64,000 bases of DNA from Paenibacillus humicus NBRC 102415. GTDB lineage: Bacteria > Bacillota > Bacilli > Paenibacillales > Paenibacillaceae. The translations under genes were made by a program, and so were the position numbers. Below the pieces are notes generated by a model. The model had not been told where the DNA came from. It did not search any database and saw nothing but the letters and a program-made list of their open reading frames with translations. The first letter of the stretch is position 1, and every line of letters begins with the position of its first letter. Location of the stretch: the NCBI RefSeq assembly GCF_004000905.1, contig NZ_BIMD01000018.1, positions 26,607-90,606 of the forward strand. Direction: 5' to 3'. Below, in pieces: positions 34,507 to 43,016 of the stretch.

Positions 34507-35783
34507 GCAGCAGAGGCATCGTCATGGAGGCCAGAGGCAACAAGCTGGTCGTGCTGACGCAAGAAGGCGGCTTCCGGAAAGTGAGGGGGCTCGGAGACGA
34601 GAGAATCGGCCAAGAGATCGTCCTTACAGCACAGCGGAAGCTGCTCAGAATGCCCAAGGGCCTCATTCCCGCCGCCGTCATTCTGATTCTGATCGCCCTG
34701 CCTGCTTTCTGGGCGGCTCGGGCCGAGGCTCACCCGGTGGTCGCTTACCTCAGCCTGGATGTGAATCCCAGCTTTGAAATCGGCGTGGACCGCGAACTGA
34801 ACGTGCGCAAGCTGGAGGCGATGAACGACGATGCCCTTCCGTTCGTGGAAGGACTTCAATACGAGGGGCTGCCCGCCGAAAAGGTCATGGAGCTGCTGGC
34901 CCGGAGACTGGCGGAATCTTCCTATCTGGGCAGCGGCGGCGGAGCGGAAGTCATCCTGGCCGGAGTCAAGCTGGATGCGGGAGCGGGCAATGCGGTGGCG
35001 CAGCTGAGCCGGCAGGCCGAGCAGGCGCTGCTGAGCGCAGCCGGTTCCGCCCAAGCTTCCGGAATCCATGTCACCTCGCTGGAATCCACCGAGGCGGTTC
35101 GGGAGGCGGCGGCCGCCAAAGGCTTGTCCACGGGCAGAATGACGGTGTATCTGCTGGCCAAGAGCCAGGGCTACAATGTCAGTCTGGATCAATTCCGCAG
35201 CGGGGCGATTCGGGAAGTCCTCTCCTGGGACGGAGGCGTGGACGCTTTGGTCGGCGACAGCCAAAAAATCGGCAGCGAGAAGCTGCAGGAGCAGCTTGAA
35301 CGCGAGAAGAAAGTCGCTGCGACCGCGCTTCCTCCCGCATCTCCCGTACGAAAGGCATCTCCAGCTCCCCAGGAGCGGCCTGCCGGCGCAGCCGTCCGCC
35401 AGCAATCGGCCAAGCCGTCAGCGTCTCCCAAGCCGTCAGCGTCTCCCAAGCCGTCAGCGAAGGCATTCAAGCGGGATGCAGCCGGGGCAGGGGACAGGTC
35501 GGGCGCCGAGCGGATTCGCGATTCCAGACAGCGGGCGGAGCATCGGCATTGGCAGGGCGGAGATCATAAATCGTTCGGCGATCCGGAACGGAAGCGCCTC
35601 GAGGCCGAAAAGCTGCTGAAGGAAAAAGCTGAAGCCGCACGCGCAAAACTGGATGACAAGGCGCGCAAAGCAAGGGAGAAACGAAGAGCAGAGATTGAGG
35701 AAGCCTTGAAGCGCCGTCATGAAGAAATGGAACGGCATGCCGGACAGCAGCGCGGCCATAACGAACAGCGCAAGCCGAATTGA
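34503..35783 (+). CDS. rsgI: Anti-sigma-I factor RsgI-like protein
   Basis: A 426-residue single-pass membrane protein. Residues 1-50 are the cytoplasmic RsgI_N sigma-binding domain (GIVMEARGNKLVVLTQEGGFRKVRG), and 53-73 the membrane helix. An extracytoplasmic domain follows with SLDVNPSFEIGVD; N88-P89 corresponds to the Asn-Pro autocleavage site described for clostridial RsgI. The C-terminal third is low complexity: KPSASP repeats encoded by an 18-bp DNA repeat (35412-35459), then an Arg/Glu-rich coiled coil. There is no carbohydrate-binding module. The GTG start overlaps the sigI stop (GTGA). Confidence 0.9.
   Translation: MSSRGIVMEARGNKLVVLTQEGGFRKVRGLGDERIGQEIVLTAQRKLLRMPKGLIPAAVILILIALPAFWAARAEAHPVVAYLSLDVNPSFEIGVDRELNVRKLEAMNDDALPFVEGLQYEGLPAEKVMELLARRLAESSYLGSGGGAEVILAGVKLDAGAGNAVAQLSRQAEQALLSAAGSAQASGIHVTSLESTEAVREAAAAKGLSTGRMTVYLLAKSQGYNVSLDQFRSGAIREVLSWDGGVDALVGDSQKIGSEKLQEQLEREKKVAATALPPASPVRKASPAPQERPAGAAVRQQSAKPSASPKPSASPKPSAKAFKRDAAGAGDRSGAERIRDSRQRAEHRHWQGGDHKSFGDPERKRLEAEKLLKEKAEAARAKLDDKARKAREKRRAEIEEALKRRHEEMERHAGQQRGHNEQRKPN
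35412..35459 (+). repeat. 18-bp tandem repeat within rsgI
   Basis: AAGCCGTCAGCGTCTCCC is present at 35412-35429 and 35430-35447, with a 12-base partial copy after, encoding KPSASP repeats in the extracytoplasmic linker. Confidence 0.9.
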
Positions 35784-35855
35784 CCCCGCGCCGGAAGCCC
35801 GCTCCGCACCTATCCTGATGCTTCCGAAACTAGCAATATTCGACATTATTTCCGA

Positions 35856-35884
35856 TTGACACTGATATTGGCGAAACCTATGAT
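35856..35884 (+). promoter_or_regulatory. SigA promoter of the RsbT-like/histidine kinase operon
   Basis: TTGACA and TATGAT are separated by 17 bases. The predicted start near 35891 lies downstream of an in-frame ATG at 35887, which excludes that codon as translation start. Confidence 0.75.
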
Positions 35885-35955
35885 AAATGTACGAATACGA
35901 CGGCTTGAACACGTATCCAAGCATCCAGAATGGAACGGGGGGGGCGGACTCGTAC

Positions 35956-36375
35956 ATGGAGATGGAATTGTTCAACATCAACAATGTCAAGGATGCCATC
36001 AAGGCTCGCCAGAGAGGCAGAGAGCTTGCGAGGGATCTCGGCTTCGGTATCATCGACCAGACGCGGATCGCGTACGCCATATCGGAATTGTCAGGCTGTT
36101 TCGTGGAAATGCATCAAAGGAGCCAAATGCTGATGGGACGGGTAAGGGGCGATTCCGGTGAAACCGGAATGGAATGGTCCTTGATCGGCAGCAGCGATTT
36201 TTCCCCCGAGATGGAGGAAGAATGGAAATCGCTCTGGTCCGAGGAATGGGATATGGCCATTACCCGCCGAGTCGGCACCTGCATTACTTTCCGCAAGTGG
36301 CTGCCTCCCTCCTACTACATGGACTCTACGCCGGTGCAGCTTCAGCTGTTCGCCACAGGAGAGGAGCAGAGTTAA
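35956..36375 (+). CDS. RsbT-like protein lacking kinase motifs
   Basis: A 139-residue soluble protein. Residues 5-45 (NINNVKDAIKARQRGRELARDLGFGIIDQTRIAYAISELS) closely resemble the N-terminal half of RsbT, the switch kinase that binds RsbU and the stressosome. Where RsbT has the N-box asparagine (ISELARN) this protein reads ISELSGC. The Asp-x-Gly-x-Gly ATP-binding boxes are absent; the region instead reads MEWSLIGSSDFSPEMEEEW. It is therefore probably a pseudokinase retaining a binding surface. The start is placed after the promoter (35856-35884); only a G-rich run serves as ribosome binding site. TAATG overlap with the histidine kinase gene. Confidence 0.7.
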   Translation: MEMELFNINNVKDAIKARQRGRELARDLGFGIIDQTRIAYAISELSGCFVEMHQRSQMLMGRVRGDSGETGMEWSLIGSSDFSPEMEEEWKSLWSEEWDMAITRRVGTCITFRKWLPPSYYMDSTPVQLQLFATGEEQS

Positions 36376-37748
36376 TGCAGGCAATTCGAAAGCGCTATTT
36401 TCCGGCGCTTGCCGAATACATCCGCAGCGGTAGCGAGGCTTCGCTCTATCAAGCTACGGAACTTGGGAAGACCTTTCACAATATCGGTCCCGAAGAGGTT
36501 ATAGCCGTCCATGAAGAATGCATGCGCAACATCGTCCTCAACGTAGAGTCGGAGGAAGCGCTGGAACTGTACAACCGATCCTTTCTTTTTTTGATCGAGC
36601 TGATGGTCGCCTACCGGTTCCGGCATCAGCAGGAGCGGACGCCGGATCAGAGGTACACGGAGATGCGGGAGATGCTCTCCCGCTCTTATCGTTCCTTCGA
36701 GAGGGTCAAGAGCAAGTATGAGAATGTCCTGCAGCATATGGACAGCGGCATCGCCCTCTTCGACAACGACAACATGCTGACGTTCATGAATCTGCAGATG
36801 GCGAGATTCCTGGACGTTCCCCGCAAAACGCTGATCGGCTGCAGCATCCTCGATATTTTGAGGCATCAGCAGCTGAGCCGCACGACGAGGCGGCTGCTGG
36901 TGAGGCTCTACCGGGAAATCATCCTTCGCCGAAACAAATACTTCGAGTTCCAGGACAGCAGCGGACGACATCTGCTGATTACGGCCACCTCCAGCGAGCA
37001 GCTGGACGGCGATTATCTGATCAGCATGAAGGACGTGTCCGAGTACAAGCAGATCGAGCAGACGGCATACCAGAACGACAAGCTGGCGATGCTCGGCAAG
37101 ATCGCCGCATCCATCGCGCATGAAATACGCAATCCCCTGACCTCGATACGGGGATTCATCCAGCTGCTCCGGCCTCATCTGGTCGAGCTGGGCAAAGAAG
37201 AATACGCCAAGATCATGGTGGCCGAGATCGACCGGGCCAACGACATCATCTATGAGTTCCTCAACTCCTCCAAGCCTACGGCACCGATGAAGCAAACCAT
37301 CTCCCTGACATCATTGCTCAAAGAAGTCAGCCTGCTCAGCGAGAGCGAGGCGCTCCTGCACAATTGCGAGATTTACCTGGAATCGCATGAAGTCGACATG
37401 CTGGTCTCCATCGACGTCAAGCAGATCAAGCAGGTCGTTCTGAATATATTCAAGAATGCGATGGATGCCATCGGAGAGCTGAACGGGGAGAGGCCCGGAA
37501 GGATCGATGTGGTGCTGCGAAGACAAGCCGGATTTGCCGAAATCACCGTCAAGGACAACGGCAAAGGAATGGATCGTTCGACGCTAAACCGTCTGTTCGA
37601 TCCTTTTTTTACGACCAAGGAGTCCGGCACGGGTCTCGGCTTGTCGGTCAGCTACCGGATCATCCGCAATCACGGCGGCACGATCCGCGTTACCAGCTCT
37701 GCCGGTCAAGGCACGGTGTTCACCGTTTATTTGCCAATCGCAGAGTAA
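36375..37748 (+). CDS. PAS sensor histidine kinase with RsbU-type N-terminal domain
   Basis: A 457-residue soluble histidine kinase with no membrane segment. Residues 1-82 match the RsbU/RsbRD N-terminal domain that binds RsbT (YIRSGSEASLYQATELGKTFHNIGPEEVIAVHEECMRNI). A linker helix (85-115) leads to a PAS domain (about 117-225, HMDSGIALFDNDNMLTFMN). HisKA follows with phospho-acceptor H249 (SIAHEIRNPLTSIRG), then HATPase with N361 and the G boxes DNGKGMD and GTGLGL. The kinase core resembles KinA/NtrB-like sporulation kinases. No response regulator is adjacent. It is coupled to the RsbT-like gene by a one-base overlap (TAATG). Confidence 0.88.
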   Translation: MQAIRKRYFPALAEYIRSGSEASLYQATELGKTFHNIGPEEVIAVHEECMRNIVLNVESEEALELYNRSFLFLIELMVAYRFRHQQERTPDQRYTEMREMLSRSYRSFERVKSKYENVLQHMDSGIALFDNDNMLTFMNLQMARFLDVPRKTLIGCSILDILRHQQLSRTTRRLLVRLYREIILRRNKYFEFQDSSGRHLLITATSSEQLDGDYLISMKDVSEYKQIEQTAYQNDKLAMLGKIAASIAHEIRNPLTSIRGFIQLLRPHLVELGKEEYAKIMVAEIDRANDIIYEFLNSSKPTAPMKQTISLTSLLKEVSLLSESEALLHNCEIYLESHEVDMLVSIDVKQIKQVVLNIFKNAMDAIGELNGERPGRIDVVLRRQAGFAEITVKDNGKGMDRSTLNRLFDPFFTTKESGTGLGLSVSYRIIRNHGGTIRVTSSAGQGTVFTVYLPIAE

Positions 37749-37759
37749 GGGCTTAAAAT

Positions 37760-37786
37760 CGGGAGGGTACAAGCTCCCGTTTTTTT
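37760..37786 (+). terminator. Terminator after the histidine kinase gene
   Basis: CGGGAG-ggtacaa-GCTCCCG followed by TTTTTTT. Confidence 0.8.
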
Positions 37787-37823
37787 GCTTTTTAATAGAC
37801 GGGATAGGGAAAGGATGACAACA

Positions 37824-39353
37824 ATGAAAATCAAGTTGAAATATACGGAGCCTCAATCCAACCAGGATTGGGAGCTGATCATTCGGCCGGTGGATGCTGC
37901 CGGCCTGCAGGAAGAGAACGATGCAACAGCAGCCGGCCAGGAAGAGGATCCGCTCTCCGTTCCGGCCATTCGGCAAGCGGTTCAGGCACTGGCGTCCAAA
38001 GGGCTGCTCAAAAGCGGCCAGCCCGGGCAGACGATGCCTCTTCTCGGGCTTCATCCCGCAGGCAGCGCGGCATTCATCGGCTTGTCCTCCGGCACTCTGG
38101 ATGCGGACGACATCCGCCGCCTCGGAGCGTTGGCTTCCAAGGAAGTCCGCGCCAGCCGCGCCTCTGCCGCAAGGCTGCTCGTAACGGCGCAGCTGTACGG
38201 CGGAACAAGCGGCTGCACGACGGCTCAAGCCGGCCAGGCTCTGGCGGAGGGCATCCTGCTCGGGGCCTATGACCGGACCAAAACGACGGGAGCTCCCAAG
38301 GAGCAGGCTTCGGCGGAGCTGGCTGTCCATCTTCCAGACGGCGTCGATGCCGATCTGCGGAAGCAGTGGGAAGCGGGCGTCCAACGGGGCATCGTCATGG
38401 CCGAAGCGGTCGCCGAGGCCAGGGATCTCGTCCATCTTCCGGCGAATGAGCTGATTCCGGAGGCGCTCGCCGAACATGCGGAACGCCTTGCAGCCGAGTA
38501 CGGCCTGGACTGCGAAGTCATCGACGAGTGGAGCGCCCACGAGCAGGGCATGGGCGGACTGCTCGCGGTAGGCAAGGGAAGCCAGCATCAGCCGCGAATG
38601 ATCGTGCTCCATTATGAGGGCGATCCCGGCAGCGAGGAGAAATGGGGCCTCGTCGGCAAAGGGGTCACCTTCGATACGGGCGGATACTCCTTGAAGCGGA
38701 TCGCGGGAATGGAAGACATGATCATGGATATGGGCGGGGCGGCAGCCGTGCTCGGAGCGATGCGCATCATCGCAATCGAGAAGCCGAAGGTCAACGTGGT
38801 GGCGGTCATTCCAGCGGCGGAGAACATGATTTCCGACCGGGCTTTCAAGCCGGGAGACGTCGTGACGATGATGAACGGCATGACGGTGGAAATCGTCAAC
38901 ACCGATGCGGAGGGACGCATCGTGCTGGCGGACGGCCTTACGACAGCTATTCGGCGGGGAGCGACAAAGCTTGTCGATGTCGCGACGCTGACCGGCGCGG
39001 TCGTGGCGGCTTACGGCGATATCACCTCCGGCATCATGGGCAACGACGACGAGCTGCTGAGCGGCTTGCAGGAAGCCTCCAAGCGGTCCGGCGAGCGGGT
39101 GTGGCCGCTGCCGGCCTATCCGGAGTACCGGAAGCAGCTCGATTCCGAGGCCGCCGACCTGAAGAACAAAGGCGGCAGCTACGCTGCGGCCAGCATCGCC
39201 GGCATGTTCATCGGGGCTTTCGCGGAAGAGAAGCCTTGGCTTCACATCGACATCGCCGGTACGGCTTGGATCAGCCGCGCACGAGGCTGGGAAACCAAGG
39301 GCGCGACCGGAGTCATGACGCGGACGCTTGCGGAGCTGCTGCTCCGAGGATAG
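37824..39353 (+). CDS. pepA: M17 leucyl aminopeptidase family protein
   Basis: A 509-residue cytoplasmic metallopeptidase removing N-terminal residues from peptides. The C-terminal catalytic domain has the two-metal site: GLVGKGVTFDTGGYSLK (catalytic Lys, metal Asp), MDMGGAAAVLGAM, and NTDAEGRIVLADGL (Asp, Glu, catalytic Arg). The N-terminal 170 residues form the less conserved macro-like domain. I chose the ATG at 37824 because AAAGG lies eight bases upstream; the ATG at 37815 overlaps it. It is a single-gene unit. Confidence 0.92.
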   Translation: MKIKLKYTEPQSNQDWELIIRPVDAAGLQEENDATAAGQEEDPLSVPAIRQAVQALASKGLLKSGQPGQTMPLLGLHPAGSAAFIGLSSGTLDADDIRRLGALASKEVRASRASAARLLVTAQLYGGTSGCTTAQAGQALAEGILLGAYDRTKTTGAPKEQASAELAVHLPDGVDADLRKQWEAGVQRGIVMAEAVAEARDLVHLPANELIPEALAEHAERLAAEYGLDCEVIDEWSAHEQGMGGLLAVGKGSQHQPRMIVLHYEGDPGSEEKWGLVGKGVTFDTGGYSLKRIAGMEDMIMDMGGAAAVLGAMRIIAIEKPKVNVVAVIPAAENMISDRAFKPGDVVTMMNGMTVEIVNTDAEGRIVLADGLTTAIRRGATKLVDVATLTGAVVAAYGDITSGIMGNDDELLSGLQEASKRSGERVWPLPAYPEYRKQLDSEAADLKNKGGSYAAASIAGMFIGAFAEEKPWLHIDIAGTAWISRARGWETKGATGVMTRTLAELLLRG

Positions 39354-39467
39354 AGACGGACATCACCATGCCGGGATGCCGGCATGCGGGACTCGGTTTG
39401 CCTTTGCGTTCTTCACCGTTTTCCCGTATTATAGTAAGAAAGTTTATGATGAAGGAGTTCTGTGCCC

Positions 39468-40430
39468 ATGTCTTCCAAAAACAGCATCAGCAAAATCGTC
39501 GACTGCACGGTCCGTGATGGAGGTCTTGTCAATAACTGGGATTTCAGCATTGAGTTTGTGCAAGATTTGTATCGCAGCCTGGATGAGGCCGGCGTTGAAT
39601 ATATGGAGATTGGCTACAAGAATTCGCCCAAGCTGCTCAAGGGTGCCGACTCTGCCGGTCCTTGGCGCTTCCTGAACGATGACTTCCTGCGCAAAGTCAT
39701 CCCGAACAAAGGGAATACGAAGCTGTCCGCGCTCGTGGACATCGGCCGAGTGGACGAAGCGGATATTCTGCCTCGCGTCGACAGCATGCTGGATCTGATC
39801 CGCGTCGCCTGCTACATCCAGGATGTGGACAAGGCACTGGAGCTCGTGTCCTTGTTCCATGAACGCGGCTACGAGACGACGCTCAACATCATGGCGCTGT
39901 CGAACGTCATGGAAAATCAGCTGATCGAGGCATTCGAAGCCATCCGCGAGAGCGTCGTCGACGTGGTCTACGTCGTCGACTCGTACGGCAGCCTCAAGCC
40001 GAACGACATGGCTTACCTGATCGACAAATTCAAGCAGCATTTGCCGAACAAGAAGCTGGGCGTGCATACGCACAACAATCAGCAGCTTGCTTTTGCCAAT
40101 ACGCTGCTCGCTGTCGACAAAGGCGTGGAATTCCTCGACACCTCCGTATACGGCATGGGCCGCGCCGCCGGCAACTGCAACACGGAGCTGCTCGTATCGC
40201 ATCTTCCGAATACGAAATACGAAGTGCGCCCCGTGCTCGAAATGATCGAGAAGCACATGATTCCTCTTCGCGAGAAGGAAGAATGGGGCTACATCATGCC
40301 GTACATGATCACCGGCCTGCTCGACGAGCATCCGCGTTCCGCGATGGCGCTGCGCAGCTCCGACAACAAGGACAACATCGTCGATTTCTACGATCAGCTT
40401 ACAACGCCGGAGATTCTTCATTCCAAGTAA
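39468..40430 (+). CDS. Aldolase-type TIM-barrel protein (HMGL/DmpG-like)
   Basis: A 320-residue protein of the HMG-CoA lyase-like/4-hydroxy-2-oxovalerate aldolase superfamily. DCTVRDGGLVNNWDFS is the metal/substrate motif (normally D-x-T-L-R-D-G), and HTHNNQQLAFANTLLAVDKG supplies the His-x-His metal ligands. Similar proteins are annotated only as aldolase catalytic domain-containing, often in surface polysaccharide or nucleotide-sugar loci. No dehydrogenase partner of the DmpF type is adjacent, so hydroxyoxovalerate cleavage is not supported. AAGGAG precedes the start; a GTG six bases earlier is possible. Confidence 0.85.
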   Translation: MSSKNSISKIVDCTVRDGGLVNNWDFSIEFVQDLYRSLDEAGVEYMEIGYKNSPKLLKGADSAGPWRFLNDDFLRKVIPNKGNTKLSALVDIGRVDEADILPRVDSMLDLIRVACYIQDVDKALELVSLFHERGYETTLNIMALSNVMENQLIEAFEAIRESVVDVVYVVDSYGSLKPNDMAYLIDKFKQHLPNKKLGVHTHNNQQLAFANTLLAVDKGVEFLDTSVYGMGRAAGNCNTELLVSHLPNTKYEVRPVLEMIEKHMIPLREKEEWGYIMPYMITGLLDEHPRSAMALRSSDNKDNIVDFYDQLTTPEILHSK

Positions 40431-40512
40431 TCTCCCGGCAGGGCATGCGATTCTGGTGATTGTCGTGCCGGAATGGCTGACCGCGATGGATGGGCCCATG
40501 ATTTGCAGGTAC

Positions 40513-40555
40513 AGCCCGCTTGTGCTTTCATGACGAAAGCGCAGGCGGGCTTTTT
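40513..40555 (+). terminator. Terminator after the aldolase-like gene
   Basis: AGCCCGCTTGTGCTTTC-atgac-GAAAGCGCAGGCGGGCTTTTT. Confidence 0.85.
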
Positions 40556-40588
40556 CTATGATATCTTTTGCGCAAGAAGGGAGCTTCT

Positions 40589-41009
40589 TCAATGTGTGGG
40601 CTCTCTAATGCAAGAAGCATACTCCAGCGCATCTTTAATCAACCCGCAGCCGTCATTATAATGCCACTGACCGTACCTTTTGTTTTGTCTCGCGCAGGCT
40701 ATGAATTTGTCCAATCTGTCCTTGAACGATTCGGACTGATTTTTATGGCTCTGTGTCGTATCGATTCGAACCCGCCTGAAATTCTCATATGCCTGTTTAT
40801 CCTCCTTTAGCCGCTGCTCCATCTCCGTATCTATCCGAAAAGAGTCAGGGTCCACATCGGGAAGAGCCTTTCTTCCCTCGTCTCTCATCAACCCCAGCTT
40901 TGCGAGGCGGCGAACACGTTCGTTGTTCAGTTCCGTCCATGAGCTTTTCCTGAAGCCAGATTCTCAACTCTTCTCTCGAATTTATTTGAACGGGATTTTC
41001 AATTTCCAT
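40589..41009 (-). pseudogene. Decayed YdeI/OmdA-like gene
   Basis: An ATG at 41009 opens with MEIENPVQINSREELRIWLQE, typical of the YdeI (bacteriocin-protection, OmdA-associated) family. The frame then shifts; a different frame continues SSWTELNNERVRRLAKLGLMRDEGRKALPDVDPDSF...EQRLKEDKQAYENF, the family's C-terminal half. The middle (about 50 residues between LQE and the SSWTELN segment) is gone. A second short deletion joins YENF to RRVRIDT, and the end after YGQW is scrambled. So N- and C-terminal remnants flank an internal deletion with a frameshift. Codon use is AT-richer than in its neighbours. Confidence 0.72.
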
Positions 41010-41352
41010 ACAATAAACTCCTTCGACTGTTCATTGATTTGGATTTTATTCCTATAGGTATTAAAAAAGATCGAGGACAACAGTCTGTCATGCATCCGTA
41101 TAAACTCCCGAAAATACCGCCGAGTTCGGCAAACCGGCAAATCTAAAGCGGGTCCAAGCCCGTTCCGCAACTTTAGTCCGAGTCAGAGGGAGCCTTCTGG
41201 ATGGAAGCGGTCCCGCCCGACGAAAAAGAGGAGATTTACAGCCGCGGCATAACCTGATATCTTGATGAAGCTTCCCACGGGAAGCTTGCAAAAGCAAAAT
41301 GAGAGCGGCTTCATGACCTAAGGCGAGCCGCTTGCCATAAGGAGGAATCGGG
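41010..41352. other. Non-coding region with several hairpins upstream of the response regulator
   Basis: No supported gene. It holds GCCGA-gt-TCGGC (41119-41130), a two-step hairpin CTAAAG/CTTTAG around CGGG-tccaag-CCCG (41143-41176), GAAGCTTCCC-ac-GGGAAGCTTGC near 41266-41290, and AGCGGCT...AGCCGCT just before the AAGGAGG of the response regulator. These could be leader structures or a repeated extragenic element. I could not match a known riboswitch. Confidence 0.5.
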
Positions 41353-43008
41353 ATGTACCGCGTATTGCTGGCCGATGACGAAGCCGACGTGAGGGAAGGC
41401 CTGCTGAGCGAGATCGATTGGGAAGCCTGCGGATTCACCGTAGCGGGCACAGCCGAGAACGGCCTGGAAGCGCTTGAGCTTGCCCAGCGCCTGGAGCCTG
41501 ATGTCGTCATTACAGACATTCGGATGCCGTTCGTCGACGGGATGGAGCTGGTCCGCAGGCTGAAGGCCGAATCGCCTCTTGTCAAAACGGTCATCCTGAC
41601 CGGCTACGACGAGTTCGATTATGCCCGGCAAGCCGTCTCTCTCAGCGTGGACGAATATTTGCTCAAGCCGTTCTCGGCTGCGAGCCTGACCGAGCTGCTG
41701 CATAAGCTGCAAACGCGCATGGAGCTTGAAATCGCAGAGCGGGAGGACATGCGCAAGCTCAAGGAGCATTATCATACGAGCCTTCCCCTGCTGAAGGCCA
41801 ACTTCCTTTCCTCCCTGCTGCACCGAAAGCTTCCGGAGCCGGTCATCCGGGATAAGGCCCGCCATTACGGCTTGAGCCTGGAAGGAGAGGGCTGCTCCGT
41901 TTCGGTCATCAGTCTGGACAGCGCCGCAGCGGAGGCGGAGCTGCCTGCTCAGGCGGTCCAATCTCTGCGAACTTCTCCTGATGTCGATCTCAAGCTGTTC
42001 GCCGTGCTCAATATTGCCGGGGAAATATGGGAGGGCAGGGAATTCGGAACGGCGTTCATCCATCAGGACCATGTCGTTCTGCTTGGCTTCGGCAAGACGG
42101 ACGAGTCCTGGAAGGAGAGGCTGCAAAACGCTCTGGAGCATATCGTCCGCAGCGTCGAGCATTATTTGCGCATGCCTGTCACGATCGGCTCCGGAGCGGC
42201 CAAGGGCGGGCTGAGCGGCATCAAGTCATCGTACGACGAGGCTCTGCTCGCGCTGGATTACCGGCTCGTTCCCGGCACCGGCCGAATTCTGTTCATCGAG
42301 GATGTGGAGAGGCGAGGCTCCTCTCCTCTGCTGCTCGATGAGCTGCGGCAGCAGGCTCTGTCCCGCTGCCTGAAGGTCGGAACCCCGGAGGAGCTGGAAA
42401 CGGTCCTTGAGACGATCTTCGGGGAGATCAGGGCGGAGCATGCTTCGAGCGGCATCCAGCTCTACTTGAGCGAGGTGCTGACGACGGTCTGGCGTACCGC
42501 CCAGTCCTCCGACGTCGACATGGAGGATGTGCTCGGCGCCGGCTTCCAGCCCTATGCCGAGCTCGTCCGGATGACCGGGCTGGCCGAAGCCCGCCGCTGG
42601 ATAACGGAGATGTGCGGGGCCGTCATGGGCAAAATCTCCGGGAAGCGGCAGCATGCCTACCGCGATCTGATCGAAGAGGCGATGTCCTTTACACGGGAAC
42701 GCATTCATGACTCGGATCTGTCGATTCCGATGGTATGCTCCCATCTTCATATCAGCGCCGGCTATTTCTGCGGCTTGTTCAAGAAGGAGGTCAAGCTGAC
42801 CTTCCTCCAATACGTCATGCAGCTTCGCATGGAAAGGGCGCAGGAGCTGCTTCGGACGACGGAGCTCAAAGCGTTCGAGATCGCCGAGCGCATCGGCTTC
42901 TCCGAGCCGAATTACTTCAGCTTCTGCTTCAAGAAACATACCGGCAGCACGCCGAAGGAATACCGGAGCCGGATGAAGGACGTCAGTCCGTCCGGACAGG
43001 AAGGATGA
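41353..43008 (+). CDS. YesN/AraC-type response regulator
   Basis: A 551-residue regulator. The receiver domain (1-120) has acidic D8/D9, phospho-acceptor D55 (VITDIRMP) and K107 or nearby (LLKPF). A long middle region (about 130-430) is typical of YesN-like proteins. The C-terminal AraC-type double helix-turn-helix (about 440-545) contains IPMVCSHLHISAGYFCGLFKKEVKLTFLQYVMQLRMERAQELL and IAERIGFSEPNYFSFCFKKHTGSTPKEYR. It is followed directly by its sensor kinase and probably activates the mgl transporter genes downstream in response to sugar. Confidence 0.92.
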   Translation: MYRVLLADDEADVREGLLSEIDWEACGFTVAGTAENGLEALELAQRLEPDVVITDIRMPFVDGMELVRRLKAESPLVKTVILTGYDEFDYARQAVSLSVDEYLLKPFSAASLTELLHKLQTRMELEIAEREDMRKLKEHYHTSLPLLKANFLSSLLHRKLPEPVIRDKARHYGLSLEGEGCSVSVISLDSAAAEAELPAQAVQSLRTSPDVDLKLFAVLNIAGEIWEGREFGTAFIHQDHVVLLGFGKTDESWKERLQNALEHIVRSVEHYLRMPVTIGSGAAKGGLSGIKSSYDEALLALDYRLVPGTGRILFIEDVERRGSSPLLLDELRQQALSRCLKVGTPEELETVLETIFGEIRAEHASSGIQLYLSEVLTTVWRTAQSSDVDMEDVLGAGFQPYAELVRMTGLAEARRWITEMCGAVMGKISGKRQHAYRDLIEEAMSFTRERIHDSDLSIPMVCSHLHISAGYFCGLFKKEVKLTFLQYVMQLRMERAQELLRTTELKAFEIAERIGFSEPNYFSFCFKKHTGSTPKEYRSRMKDVSPSGQEG

Positions 43009-43016
43009 GGGGCGGA

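Noticed and set aside
35887..35955. ATG at 35887 as start of the RsbT-like protein
   Set aside because: It lies only three bases after a strong TATGAT -10 element, so it would be upstream of the transcription start, and it has no ribosome binding site.
41100..41180. Possible FMN, lysine or cobalamin riboswitch
   Set aside because: Isolated fragments such as GGATGGAAG occur, but none of the conserved multi-helix cores can be assembled.
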